A stretch of 64,000 bases of DNA from Amycolatopsis granulosa (GCF_011758745.1 NZ_JAANOV010000001.1:2914001-2978000), one strand, 5' to 3'; counted from the first letter of the stretch, positions 14,450-22,647 are shown. Translations and numbers: made by a program. The notes: a model not told the origin generated them from the sequence alone.

Positions 14450-16144
14450 GTGGCAGCTGCGGACGGGGAGGTGGGCTTCGCCTTCCAGCCGCTGTACAGC
14501 CTCAACACCGGCGGGGTCGTCGGCGTGGAAGCCCTCGCCCGGCCGGCCGCCGGCCGCGTCCAGGACCTGCTGCGGGCGGCGCAGCGCCGCGGACGGCTGG
14601 TCCACGTCGACGCCGGGCTCGCCGCGCAGGCGGTGCTCGCCGAGGCGGCCCACGAGACGCTGCTCCCGCTGCACCTGAACCTGACCGCGCTCTCCGCCGC
14701 GGCGCCGCACCTGGTCCTCGATCCCCTGCTCGAATCTCTCGGCCGCACCGGCCGCCGTCCCCGGGAGATCGTGCTGGAGATCGGGGCGCCGTTCCACGGG
14801 GTGTCGCCGAACGCACTGCTCGCCGGAATGCACCGGTTCGGCGAACTGGGGTTCCGGCTGGCCTTCGACGGGCTCGGCTCGGGTGACCTGCCGTTGAACC
14901 TGCTCGCCGAGGCCCTGGTCGACCTGGTCAAACTGGACCGCACGGCGCTGCGGCGCTTGCCCGGCGATGCCGCCACGGTCGCGCTGGTCGAATCGCTCGT
15001 GCACTTCACCGCACGCACCGGCATCCGGCTGGCCGCCACCGGCATCGAGGCCGAGGAACAGCTCGCGACGGTGCGCCGGCTGGGGATGCGCATCGTGCAG
15101 GGCAACCTGTTCGCGCCCGCCCGCACCAGCGGCATGCCGTCCGGGCTGGTCACTGAGCCGCCCGGGCCGGCGCTGCCGGTGCCGCCGACCCCGACGACCG
15201 CGCCGCGCGTGGACGACTTCCTGCACCCGGCGACCACCCTGCCGGACGACGCGACGTGTGACGACGTCCGGCGGGTCCTGCTCGACCACGACGCGCCGAG
15301 CGGGATCGTCGGACTGGACGGCGCGCGGCGGCCGCGGTGGTCGATCGACCGCGCGCGGTTCCTGCTGGACCTGACCGGCCCGTTCGGGCACGCACTGCAC
15401 GCGAACAAGCCGGCCGCGCGGCTGGCCGACCCGCCGCGCACGATCCGCACCGGCGCCGGTGCGCTGGAACTGCTCGACCTGGTCACCGACGCCGACCTGA
15501 CCCGAACCGGCGACGACGTGATCGTGATCGGCCCGGACGGCGAGTGCCGCGGCGTGGTGTTCGTGACCGAGATCGTGCGTGCCATGGCCGAGGCGAAGAT
15601 CGAGGAAGCGGCCGCGCTGAACCCGCTGACCCGGTTGCCGGGCAGCGACGCGGTCGCCCGTGAGGTGGACCGCCGCATCGCCGAGGGCCACCCGCTCGTG
15701 GTGGCGTGGCTGGACGTCGACTCGTTCAAGCGGGTCAACGACACGGTGGGCTTCGCGGCGGGCGACGACCTGATCCGGGCGCTGGGCCGGACGCTGACGG
15801 AACTGGCGGCGAAGCTGCGCAGCGTCACGGTGAGTCACGTGGGTGGCGACGACTTCCTGATCGCGTGCGCCATCGACGAGATCCCGATCGTCGCGGACGC
15901 CCTGCTGGACACCCCGTGGACGGCCGAGCACCTGCCGGTCACCGTGTCGCTGGCGACGGTCGTGTGCGCGGGCGATGCCGCGAGGTCCTACCGCGAGGTG
16001 TCGCGGCTGCTGGCGCCGCTGAAGAAACACGCCAAGGACGTCGACGGGTCCAGCTGGGTGAACAGCTGGCCCGGGACCGATCGGTTCGAGATCCTGCGCG
16101 GGCGCGGCCACGACTCATTGCGTGAGCCGAATCAAGTCCGATGA
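14450..16144 (+). CDS. EAL-CBS-GGDEF protein with degenerate active sites
   Basis: A 564-residue protein: EAL domain (about 5-230), two CBS-like repeats (about 245-385) and GGDEF domain (about 395-555). EAL itself is present at 27-29 and QGNLFA near the end, but the metal motif usually DDFG reads DGLG (residues 140-143), and LEITE reads LEIGA, so cyclic-di-GMP hydrolysis is doubtful. The GGDEF motif is GGDDF (465-469) with DVDSFKRVND intact. It may bind rather than turn over cyclic-di-GMP, with CBS domains sensing a nucleotide. GTG 14450 is chosen because GGAGG lies 9 bases upstream; a TTG at 14420 is the alternative. No membrane segment, so it is cytosolic. Confidence 0.85.
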   Translation: MAAADGEVGFAFQPLYSLNTGGVVGVEALARPAAGRVQDLLRAAQRRGRLVHVDAGLAAQAVLAEAAHETLLPLHLNLTALSAAAPHLVLDPLLESLGRTGRRPREIVLEIGAPFHGVSPNALLAGMHRFGELGFRLAFDGLGSGDLPLNLLAEALVDLVKLDRTALRRLPGDAATVALVESLVHFTARTGIRLAATGIEAEEQLATVRRLGMRIVQGNLFAPARTSGMPSGLVTEPPGPALPVPPTPTTAPRVDDFLHPATTLPDDATCDDVRRVLLDHDAPSGIVGLDGARRPRWSIDRARFLLDLTGPFGHALHANKPAARLADPPRTIRTGAGALELLDLVTDADLTRTGDDVIVIGPDGECRGVVFVTEIVRAMAEAKIEEAAALNPLTRLPGSDAVAREVDRRIAEGHPLVVAWLDVDSFKRVNDTVGFAAGDDLIRALGRTLTELAAKLRSVTVSHVGGDDFLIACAIDEIPIVADALLDTPWTAEHLPVTVSLATVVCAGDAARSYREVSRLLAPLKKHAKDVDGSSWVNSWPGTDRFEILRGRGHDSLREPNQVR

Positions 16145-16287
16145 GAACACGGCACCGGACCGAATTCCGCCACCCGGTAGCGTGAACGCGCCGGGACGTT
16201 CATGGTCAACCCCGTCATAGCGCGCACAAGTGCATCAGGGAGCAACCGCCGAATCGGCCCCTATTAACGCCGTTCTACGTTCTCCGC

Positions 16288-16563
16288 GTGACCGTCCCAG
16301 ACTTCGACCCGAGCGGACAGCCGGGCTACCTCTACGAGATGATGGCCGAGCACCTCGCGGCCCGGATCGAGTCGGGTGAGCTGCTCCCGAACACACCTCT
16401 GCCCGCCGAACGACGGCTGGCGGCGGAGTACGGCGTGTCGCTGGGCACGGCCCGCCACGCGACGCACATCCTCCGCCAGCGCGGCCTGGTGTTCACCATC
16501 CGGGCGAAGGGCACCTTCATCGCCGACGAGGGACGCCGGCAATCCTTTTCCGGGAACTCGTGA
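16288..16563 (+). CDS. Short GntR-type winged-helix regulator
   Basis: A 91-residue protein that is only the GntR DNA-binding domain: YLYEMMAEHLAARIESGEL, then LPAERRLAAEYGVSLGTARH and the wing VFTIRAKGTFIADE. Full GntR proteins carry a ligand domain after this; here the frame ends cleanly. Small stand-alone GntR proteins of the YtrA/whiJ-neighbour kind are common in actinomycetes. GTG 16288 is chosen from the domain boundary. Confidence 0.8.
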   Translation: MTVPDFDPSGQPGYLYEMMAEHLAARIESGELLPNTPLPAERRLAAEYGVSLGTARHATHILRQRGLVFTIRAKGTFIADEGRRQSFSGNS

Positions 16564-16609
16564 CAGCGATTCGCTCGCGGGACGGCCACCGCGTCCACTG
16601 ATCGGGTCC

Positions 16610-16644
16610 GAAACGAAACCGAGACCGGTCCGGCGAAACGAAAC
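16610..16644. repeat. Direct repeat GAAACGAAAC
   Basis: Two copies of GAAACGAAAC (16610-16619 and 16635-16644), 25 bases apart, each following a GGTCCG-like stretch, in the 142-base gap before the lipase gene. It may be a regulator site; no protein can be named. Confidence 0.4.
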
Positions 16645-16705
16645 TGTCGGTAGGTCCGGTTAACCTCGCATCGAGTGGACGACCACCTCGGCGTGGAGGT
16701 GTGCG

Positions 16706-17452
16706 ATGGCGGTTCTCCGGACGGTCGCCGGCGAGATCGCGAGCGTGGTGGCGCACGCGGTCCGGTACCCGGCGGGTATCGGGCGGCGCTGGTCCGTGCG
16801 CCCGGGTGGCGCGGCGCCGGTCCGCCCGCTGGTGGTGCTGCCCGGTCTGGCCGACAACACGGCGGTCTTCACCGACCTCAAGCTCGCGCTGGAGCGCTGC
16901 GGCGCCGGGCCGGTCGTGTCGTTCAGCTACAGCCTGCTGCTGCGGGACGTCCGGTCCGCGGCGGCGCGGCTGGCCGAGCAGGTCGAGCAGCTGTGCGAGG
17001 TCACCGGCGCGACGCGGGTCGACCTGGTGGGCCACAGCCTGGGCGGCCTGATCGCCCGGTACTACGTGCAGCGGCTCGGCGGGCACCGCCGTGCCGGGAC
17101 GGTGGTCACCGTCGGCACGCCGCACGGCGGCACGGTCGCGGCGTGGTTGTTCTCGCCTCTTCCACTGGCCCGGCAGCTGCGGCCGGGCAGCGACCTGGTG
17201 GCGGAGCTGAACCAGCCCGCCCCGGGGTGCGGCACGAAGTTCGTCACGTTCTCCAGCGACGGCGACGAGGTGGTGTTGCCCAGCAGGCACGGCCGGATCG
17301 AGCACCAAGACCTGGACGTGCGCAACGTGGTGCTCCCCGGGGTCGGCCACCTGGCGCTCGCCGCACACCGCCGGGTCGTGGACGAGATCTGCGCGTTGTT
17401 CCGGCCGCTCGGCGCTCCCGGCGACGGGGAGCCGCTGAGCCGCTCGGCGTGA
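16706..17452 (+). CDS. Alpha/beta-hydrolase lipase/esterase
   Basis: A 248-residue lipase-like enzyme. LVVLPGLADNTAVF is the oxyanion strand, VDLVGHSLGGLIARYYV the nucleophile elbow with Ser, VGTPHGGT the strand after it, and VVLPGVGHLAL the active-site His region. It matches triacylglycerol lipase/EstA-like or PGAP1-like bacterial hydrolases. There is no clear signal peptide, so it may act inside or at the membrane. ATG 16706 lies after GGAGG (16695-16699), a good ribosome site. Confidence 0.82.
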   Translation: MAVLRTVAGEIASVVAHAVRYPAGIGRRWSVRPGGAAPVRPLVVLPGLADNTAVFTDLKLALERCGAGPVVSFSYSLLLRDVRSAAARLAEQVEQLCEVTGATRVDLVGHSLGGLIARYYVQRLGGHRRAGTVVTVGTPHGGTVAAWLFSPLPLARQLRPGSDLVAELNQPAPGCGTKFVTFSSDGDEVVLPSRHGRIEHQDLDVRNVVLPGVGHLALAAHRRVVDEICALFRPLGAPGDGEPLSRSA

Positions 17453-17534
17453 CACGCCGGGCAGGTCCGGGGCTTGCGCCGGACAGAAGCGGCCCTAGCC
17501 GGAGCGCGCGCGGGCCTGCTGTACCCTTCTGGGC

Positions 17535-17621
17535 GGAGGATTGGCCGAGCGGCCTAAGGCGCACGATTGGAAATCGTGTTGGGTGTAACAGCCCTCACGG
17601 GTTCGAATCCCGTATCCTCCG
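17535..17621 (+). tRNA. tRNA-Ser (anticodon GGA)
   Basis: An 87-base class II tRNA: the acceptor arms GGAGGAT and ATCCTCC pair, the anticodon stem CACGA/TCGTG encloses loop TTGGAAA with anticodon GGA, a long variable arm follows and the T-arm contains GGTTCGAATCC. It decodes UCC and UCU. No integrase or att-like duplication is near it. Confidence 0.95.
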
Positions 17622-17634
17622 CCGCTGAACAGGC

Positions 17635-17672
17635 GAAACGCCGGGCGACCCGCACAGGGCGCCCGGCGTTTC
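17635..17672 (+). terminator. Terminator after tRNA-Ser
   Basis: GAAACGCCGGGCG and CGCCCGGCGTTTC form a perfect 13-base stem with a 12-base loop, 14 bases after the tRNA and before the clpS-like start. Confidence 0.7.
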
Positions 17673-17694
17673 CCCGTTGGGGGAGTCCGGGCGC

Positions 17695-17934
17695 ATGTCG
17701 GACCAGCAGTGGGTCGTGGTGCTGCACGACGACGACGTGAACTCCCACACCACCGTCGCGTTCGCGGTCGCCCGCGCCTACGGGCTGCCCGTGGAACGCG
17801 GGTTCAAGATGGCCCACGACGTCGACACGACCGGCGAGGGCTGCCTGACCTGGTGCACCACCCGTGAGCAGGCCGAGGCCCTCGTCGCGGACCTCCAGTT
17901 GTGGGGCCTGCACGTGACGCTCCGGAGCCGGTAA
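17695..17934 (+). CDS. ClpS-like adaptor with altered substrate pocket
   Basis: A 79-residue protein of the ClpS fold: WVVVLHDDDVNSHTTVAFAV, a middle GFKMAHDVDTTGEGCL and the end AEALVADLQLWGLHVTL. ClpS hands substrates with N-terminal degrons to the ClpAP or ClpCP protease. Compared with the usual NDD-TPM and VH pocket residues, this protein has HDD, no TPM and VD, so it may not read N-degrons as the classical form does. It also lacks the usual 20-residue N-terminal extension. ATG 17695 follows GGGGGAG. A 2-base gap separates it from the DUF2017 gene, its usual partner. Confidence 0.7.
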   Translation: MSDQQWVVVLHDDDVNSHTTVAFAVARAYGLPVERGFKMAHDVDTTGEGCLTWCTTREQAEALVADLQLWGLHVTLRSR

Positions 17935-17936
17935 CG

Positions 17937-18406
17937 ATGGCGGGATACCAGTTCAGCGCACGCCCGGCCCCGGGCGGGACGGTCGAGATCAGCATGGCCG
18001 GGCCGTTCGCGGCGCGACTGCGCACGGAGGTCGCCGGTCTGCTGCGGGCGCTGGAGCCCGGCGTGTTCCGGCGCCGGCGCGGGCTGCCGGACGCCGAACT
18101 GTTCCCCGATGCCTACGACGACCAGGCGCGGAGCGCGGGCTTCCGCGAACGGCATGGTGCCGATATGCGCGCGCTGCTGATCGAAGCCGGCAGCGCGTGC
18201 TCGCGCAATGCGTTCCGGTCGACGAGCTCGTGCTCTACGACCAGGCGGTCGCGGACTGGTTCATCGTTCTCGCGCACGCCAGGAACCGGCAGCACCGGCA
18301 CGGACGGGGAGACCGGCGGCTCCGGATCCGCGACTGGCTGCGGGCGATCCAGGAGCACATCGCGCTCGCCTCCGGTGGCACCGCGTGCCCCACCTGCAGC
18401 CACTGA
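17937..18406 (+). pseudogene. DUF2017 family gene with a frameshift
   Basis: The first part (17937 to about 18185, frame of ATG 17937) and the second (about 18186-18406, shifted by one base) together read as one DUF2017-like protein of about 156 residues: FPDAYDDQARSAGF in the first part, LAQCVPVDELVLYDQAVADW and RDWLRAIQEHIALA in the second. DUF2017 genes regularly follow clpS in actinobacteria. One base is missing near 18183-18187, with no slippery heptamer to suggest programmed shifting. Either the gene is broken or the assembly has an error. Confidence 0.7.
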
Positions 18407-18539
18407 GCGGATGGTGTCCACACTTCACCCGGATGCACCAGTGCCCAGGCTCATGGTCCGGCGCGCTCTACCGATAGTTTGGTAACAGGCCGCGCACGCG
18501 GCCGGACGGACCGCTAGCTCGAGGAGAACCCGCGTCACT

Positions 18540-18800
18540 ATGGCCGGAGTGGAAGAGATCCGCGCTGGGATCGCGATGGCGAACGAGAAGTGCAATGCCG
18601 GCGTCGCAGCCCTCCAGCAGGCCGCTCAGGCACTCGAGGAGGCCCAGCAGATCCTGGGTCAGGTCACCTCGGGCAGCACGCAGCCGGAGGTGACCCAGGC
18701 GAACAGCATGCTCGCCGAGGCGCTGCAGGGCATCAGCGGGCAGCAGAACACGATCCAGGCCGCCGTGTCGTCGGCCGAGTCGTACGCCGCCCGGCTCTAG
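18540..18800 (+). CDS. Small helical protein, first gene of FtsK cassette
   Basis: An 86-residue, cysteine-poor, nearly all-helical protein rich in Ala, Gln and Glu (GVAALQQAAQALEEAQQILG, then EVTQANSMLAEALQG and a C-terminal helix) with a short Ser/Thr/Gly/Pro break near residue 47. That is the size and hairpin shape of WXG100 proteins, but there is no WxG motif. It begins a tightly packed run with the next gene (stop TAG immediately followed by ATG). I do not recognise a proven function; some actinomycete DUFs of this size behave the same way. Confidence 0.7.
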   Translation: MAGVEEIRAGIAMANEKCNAGVAALQQAAQALEEAQQILGQVTSGSTQPEVTQANSMLAEALQGISGQQNTIQAAVSSAESYAARL

Positions 18801-19049
18801 ATGTTCTCGCTCCCCGAGCTGCAGGCCCAGCTGGCCGCGTTCCGTGCGAAACTGGCCGAGGCAAGCGAACACACCAACCGTGCGGTGGAGCTCTTGGACG
18901 AAGCACGCGAAGTGATCGTCAACGCCCATGAACACGCCGAGGCGTGGGTGCCGCCGGAACTCGCGGCGGCGGCCGACCGGCTCGGCAAGGACGCCGACCG
19001 GCTGCGCGCCGCGGACGACCTGGTGAACACCTACCTGGCCCGGCTGTAG
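18801..19049 (+). CDS. Small coiled-coil protein, second gene of FtsK cassette
   Basis: An 82-residue helical protein with heptad-like spacing in LQAQLAAFRAKLAEASEHTN and AADRLGKDADRLRAADDLV and a WVPPEL break in the middle. Its ATG touches the stop of the gene before, and it ends 7 bases before the FtsK gene, so all three are translated as a unit. It probably pairs with its small neighbour or docks on the ATPase; this is inference from operon layout. Confidence 0.7.
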   Translation: MFSLPELQAQLAAFRAKLAEASEHTNRAVELLDEAREVIVNAHEHAEAWVPPELAAAADRLGKDADRLRAADDLVNTYLARL

Positions 19050-19056
19050 GCGCGCG

Positions 19057-21780
19057 ATGCCGAAGCCCAACGAGCAGAAACGCCGGGTCGTCGCGGCCCT
19101 GGGCGCCATGCGCGAGAAGCTCGGCATGGTGCTGGGCGCCGCGCAGGCCGGACGCCAGATCGCCGAGACCGAACTGGCCCGGCTGCAGCTGGAACAGCAG
19201 ATCGTGCGGGCCGGCATCGACGCCGCGGCCGGGGACGAGCACCTCGCCGCCGCACTGCGCAGCCCGGTGATGGCCGGAGTCCGGGACAAGCTCAACGCGC
19301 AGCACGCCGCGTTCTACACGGACGCGGCGACCGTGCCGGCCCGGCTGCGCGACCTGGTCGCGCAGGTCGCGCCCGGACCGGCGAGCCTGCCGCCCAGCGC
19401 GTGGCTGGGCCGGCCCGGTCGGGAACCGCTCAGCCCGCCGCCGCTGTGGCGCATCGGCTCGTCCACGATGGACTCTTCCGGCCCGTTCCCGGTGGTGGTG
19501 CCGCTGCTGGACGACTCGCACCTGGCGATCACCACCGCCGTGCACACCCGCCGCGCGGTCGAATCGCTCATCGAGGGCCTGCTGCTGCGGGTGTTCAGCG
19601 CGATGGAGCTCGGTGCGGTGCGGGTGCACCTGTGGGACGTCGCGCAGCTGACGGCCGTGCTGCCGAACCTGTATTCGCTGTCCCGCACGTCCGCGGTCAC
19701 GCTGTACGACCCGGACCAGCTCGGCGTCCTGCTCGACGAGCTCACCGGGCACATCCGCCGCATCCACGCCCAGACCATGCAGTCCGGGCACACGTCACTG
19801 CGCGGGCTGCGCGACCAGCTCGGGCAGCGGGTCGAGCCGTGGCGGATCGCGGTGCTGTTCGGCAACGGCGAGACCTGGGCGCCCGAACCGCTGCGCGAGC
19901 TCAAGCGCATCGCCGGCGCCGCGCTGGCCGCCGGCATCTCGCTGATCACCGTGGACGTCCCGGCGATCCTGGGCGGCTCCTTCGAAAACATCCGCATGCT
20001 CGACGAGCACCACGCGGCGACCAGCATGACCGGGCCCGACCTGGTCGTCGACCTGGACCCGCCGATCCCGTCGACCGAGGTCAGCGCCGCCGCCAGCCGG
20101 CTCGCCGACGCCCTGATCGAAAAGCAGGGCGGCCCGCGGTCGTTCCGCGATTTGCTGCCGGCCGAGCTGGGCCAGGAGAGCTCCGCGCGCGAGCTGCGCG
20201 CGCCGGTCGGGTTCTACGAGGGCGATCCGGTCGAGGTGGTGATCGGCGACGCGAGCCCGCACGCGCTGATCGGCGGGCCGAGCGGGTCGGGCAAGACCAA
20301 CTTCCTCTACGCCCTGCTCGGCAGCCTCGCCGCGCGCTACCCACCGGACGAGCTCGCGCTGTACCTGCTGGACTTCAAGGAGGGTGTGTCCTTCGCCGGG
20401 CTCGCGCCGGGCCGCCGCGACGCGAGCTGGCTGCCGCACGCGCGGTTGATCGGGGTGAACGTCAACACCGACCGCGAGTTCGGCCTGGCGCTGCTGCGGT
20501 TCCTCGCCGACGAACTGCGCCGCCGGTCGGCCGCGGCGAAGGAGCACGAGGTCACCGACCTGGCCGGGCTGCGCCAGCAGGACCCGGACGGGCACTGGCC
20601 GCGGATCGTGGCGGTGATCGACGAGTTCCAGTACCTATTCGCGGGCCGGGACGGCGTCACCAACCAGGCGACGGCGCTGCTCGAGGACATCGCCCGCCGC
20701 GGCCGCGCGCAGGGCATCCACCTGATCCTGGCCAGCCAGGACATCGCCGGGATCGACGCGTTCTGGGGCAAGCCGGCCGTGTTCGAGCAGTGCACGCTGC
20801 GCATCGCGATGCCCAAGGCGCGGCGCGTGCTCGCCGAGACCAACAACGCCGCCGTCGCCGCGCCGAAGTGGCACGCGGTGATCAACCACGACTCCGGAGT
20901 GGCGCACGGCAACCAGCTCGCGCACGTGCCCGACGCGAGCAGCAAGGACATCTTCTCGACGCTGCAACGGGAACTGTGGGAGCGCTACGCCCGGGAACAC
21001 GAGCGGCCACGGCTGTTCGACGGCGCGCACTCACCGGTGCTGGAGCACTCGGCCGCGTACGGCGCGCTCACCACGGGCGGGACGCCGCGGGCGCTGCTGG
21101 GCCAGTCGATCGACGTGGCCGACACCGCGTGCGCGGTCGAGCTGACCGGGGCGCCCGGCCGGAACCTGGCGGTGATGGGCACGGCGATCGCCGAGGCACT
21201 GTCCATCATGGACGCCGCGGCTCGGTCGCTCGGCAGGCAGTACCCGCCGCACGAGGTCGAGTTCCTGGTGTCCTGCCTGGTGGACCGGTGCGCGTCCGCG
21301 GTCGGCGAGCTGGCCGACGGTCTCGAGGCCGACGGGCACCGCGTGGTGCGGCTGAGTGACGTGGAGCTCGGCGAGCACATGGCGAAGCTCGCCGAGGAAC
21401 CACCCGAGCACGCCAGGATCCTGCTGCTCTACGGCGTGGACGGAGCGTTGCCCATCCTCGAGCAGAAGGCACCCGGTCAGCTGAGGAGCGGGCTCGACCA
21501 CTTCCGGGTCGTGCTCAAGCAGGGTCCCGGAAAGGGCACCCACACGATTGGCTGGTGGCGCAGCACGGCGCGGCTGAAGGACACGCTCGGGTTCGCCGGC
21601 ACCGACGACATCGGGGCATGGGCGGCACTCGACGTGCAGGGCGCGGAGCTGAGCCAGTTCGCGGCCGGACAGGTCGTGCACTGGTCGCCGCGGCCAGGAC
21701 GCGCGTTGTTCTTCGACCGCAGCACGCACGTGTCTCCCGAGGTGATGATTCCCTTCGACCGCCCGGAGCACCAGACATGA
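19057..21780 (+). CDS. FtsK/SpoIIIE-type ATPase of a small-protein cassette
   Basis: A 907-residue ATPase without membrane segments. A helical start (1-120) is followed by a P-loop-less fold (about 140-350, HLWDVAQLTAVLPNLYSL), then the active domain with Walker A GGPSGSGKTNF (406-416) and Walker B IVAVIDEFQYLF (517-528, acid pair 522-523), and a third, degenerate domain whose Walker-A position reads ELTGAPGRNLAVMG. That triple layout recalls EccC/YukB translocase motors of type VII secretion, but here only the middle domain looks able to bind ATP. Substrate may be protein or DNA. Its stop overlaps the next ATG by 4 bases. Confidence 0.88.
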   Translation: MPKPNEQKRRVVAALGAMREKLGMVLGAAQAGRQIAETELARLQLEQQIVRAGIDAAAGDEHLAAALRSPVMAGVRDKLNAQHAAFYTDAATVPARLRDLVAQVAPGPASLPPSAWLGRPGREPLSPPPLWRIGSSTMDSSGPFPVVVPLLDDSHLAITTAVHTRRAVESLIEGLLLRVFSAMELGAVRVHLWDVAQLTAVLPNLYSLSRTSAVTLYDPDQLGVLLDELTGHIRRIHAQTMQSGHTSLRGLRDQLGQRVEPWRIAVLFGNGETWAPEPLRELKRIAGAALAAGISLITVDVPAILGGSFENIRMLDEHHAATSMTGPDLVVDLDPPIPSTEVSAAASRLADALIEKQGGPRSFRDLLPAELGQESSARELRAPVGFYEGDPVEVVIGDASPHALIGGPSGSGKTNFLYALLGSLAARYPPDELALYLLDFKEGVSFAGLAPGRRDASWLPHARLIGVNVNTDREFGLALLRFLADELRRRSAAAKEHEVTDLAGLRQQDPDGHWPRIVAVIDEFQYLFAGRDGVTNQATALLEDIARRGRAQGIHLILASQDIAGIDAFWGKPAVFEQCTLRIAMPKARRVLAETNNAAVAAPKWHAVINHDSGVAHGNQLAHVPDASSKDIFSTLQRELWERYAREHERPRLFDGAHSPVLEHSAAYGALTTGGTPRALLGQSIDVADTACAVELTGAPGRNLAVMGTAIAEALSIMDAAARSLGRQYPPHEVEFLVSCLVDRCASAVGELADGLEADGHRVVRLSDVELGEHMAKLAEEPPEHARILLLYGVDGALPILEQKAPGQLRSGLDHFRVVLKQGPGKGTHTIGWWRSTARLKDTLGFAGTDDIGAWAALDVQGAELSQFAAGQVVHWSPRPGRALFFDRSTHVSPEVMIPFDRPEHQT

Positions 21781-22133
21781 ACGCCGGCCAGGAGTACAAG
21801 CAGATCGTCGGGCTGGCCGGCAAGGCGGCGCAGGAGCTGCGGGCGTGGGAGCGGCGGCGAGCCGAGGAGCTGGACGCCGAGATCGCCGCCGCGGAAGCCG
21901 CCGTGGCCGAGGCCCGGGAGCGCGAGACCCGCACCGTGCAGGGCGCGCAGCACTGGTGGCGGATGGCGCAGGACAACGTGAGCCGCCTGCCCTGGCTCGA
22001 GGTGGGCGCCGACCCCGCGCCGGCCCCGCACGCCTACGCCTCCCGGCTGGACCTGTACCTGCGCGAGGTCAAGGAGGCGTACCAGGAACTGGTCGACGCC
22101 GTACTGTCACTGGGCTGGCGCGCGCGGCGGTAG
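21777..22133 (+). CDS. Coiled-coil protein coupled to the FtsK gene
   Basis: A 118-residue protein with a long helical core (ELDAEIAAAEAAVAEARERE) and a C-terminal helical part including LYLREVKEAYQELVDAVLSL. It starts inside the ATPase stop (ATGA), so its amount is tied to the ATPase. No known domain is recognised. It may serve as a tether or adaptor. Confidence 0.75.
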   Translation: MNAGQEYKQIVGLAGKAAQELRAWERRRAEELDAEIAAAEAAVAEARERETRTVQGAQHWWRMAQDNVSRLPWLEVGADPAPAPHAYASRLDLYLREVKEAYQELVDAVLSLGWRARR

Positions 22134-22301
22134 CTAGTTGGCCGGGCGCATCCAGGTCTCCGGCTCGAGCGTGTCCGGCTTCGGTGTCGGACGGCGCACG
22201 TAGACCCGCGCCCAGGTGAGGTCGCCGCGCAGGGTGGCCGGCACCGCGGGCGCGACGTCGCGGCGGGAGAGGTGCTCGACCGTGGCTCGTGTCCAGTGCA
22301 T
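22134..22301 (-). CDS. Possible small protein convergent to the cassette
   Basis: A 55-codon frame with ATG 22301 that ends right against the coiled-coil gene's stop. It is rich in Arg, Thr and Pro (TWARVYVRRPTPKPDTLEPE). No ribosome site or family support; it could be spurious. Confidence 0.25.
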   Translation of the reverse strand: MHWTRATVEHLSRRDVAPAVPATLRGDLTWARVYVRRPTPKPDTLEPETWMRPAN

Positions 22302-22328
22302 GGTTGTCAGACGTTGCGCGGGTGTGGT

Positions 22329-22346
22329 TGGTTCCTCACGGAACCA
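22329..22346. promoter_or_regulatory. Inverted repeat upstream of YbaB-like gene
   Basis: TGGTTCC-TCAC-GGAACCA, perfect 7-base arms, 50 bases upstream of the GTG at 22396. A candidate operator for the YbaB-like gene. Confidence 0.4.
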
Positions 22347-22395
22347 CTGGGGAGTCGGTGACGGGCGATGACCGACGGAGCGAAAAGAGGTCCGG

Positions 22396-22647
22396 GTGAA
22401 CCACGATCTGACCACCAGGTCCGTCGAGGAGCAGCCGGCCGCCCGGCGCCGCCAGGCCGCGCAGCAGGTCACCACGGCCCAGGATGACTGGGGGCTGGTC
22501 GAGGTCGGTGTCTCGCCCAGTGGCGAGGTCATCGAGGTCGCCGTCAACTCGGCGCTGTTCGAGCAGGTGCAGCCGATGGACCTCGCCGAGGCGATGCTCC
22601 AGGCCGCCCGCGCCGCTCAGCGCCGGGCTCGGCAGCTGCACCGCTGA
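22396..22647 (+). CDS. YbaB/EbfC-like small protein
   Basis: An 83-residue protein with the YbaB-type strand-strand-helix: LVEVGVSPSGEVIEVAVNS, then a C-terminal helix AEAMLQAARAAQRRARQLH. YbaB proteins bind DNA as dimers; in actinomycetes similar small ones often sit beside WXG100-type genes. GTG 22396 follows AGAGG. It is separated from the FtsK cassette by about 260 bases but on the same strand, so membership in the system is likely but not shown. Confidence 0.7.
   Translation: MNHDLTTRSVEEQPAARRRQAAQQVTTAQDDWGLVEVGVSPSGEVIEVAVNSALFEQVQPMDLAEAMLQAARAAQRRARQLHR

Noticed and set aside
14186-16111. 641-codon minus-strand frame opposite the EAL-CBS-GGDEF gene
   Set aside because: Low-complexity Arg/Gln/Gly product, antisense to a well-supported gene.
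17937-18406. Programmed -1 frameshift in the DUF2017 gene
   Set aside because: The shift position has no slippery heptamer and no obvious downstream hairpin; a missing base or sequencing error is simpler.
18540-19049. Classical ESX substrates (WXG100 pair)
   Set aside because: Size and helical shape fit, but neither protein has a WxG motif or the YxxxD/E export tag, and there are no EccB, EccD, EccE or MycP genes near.
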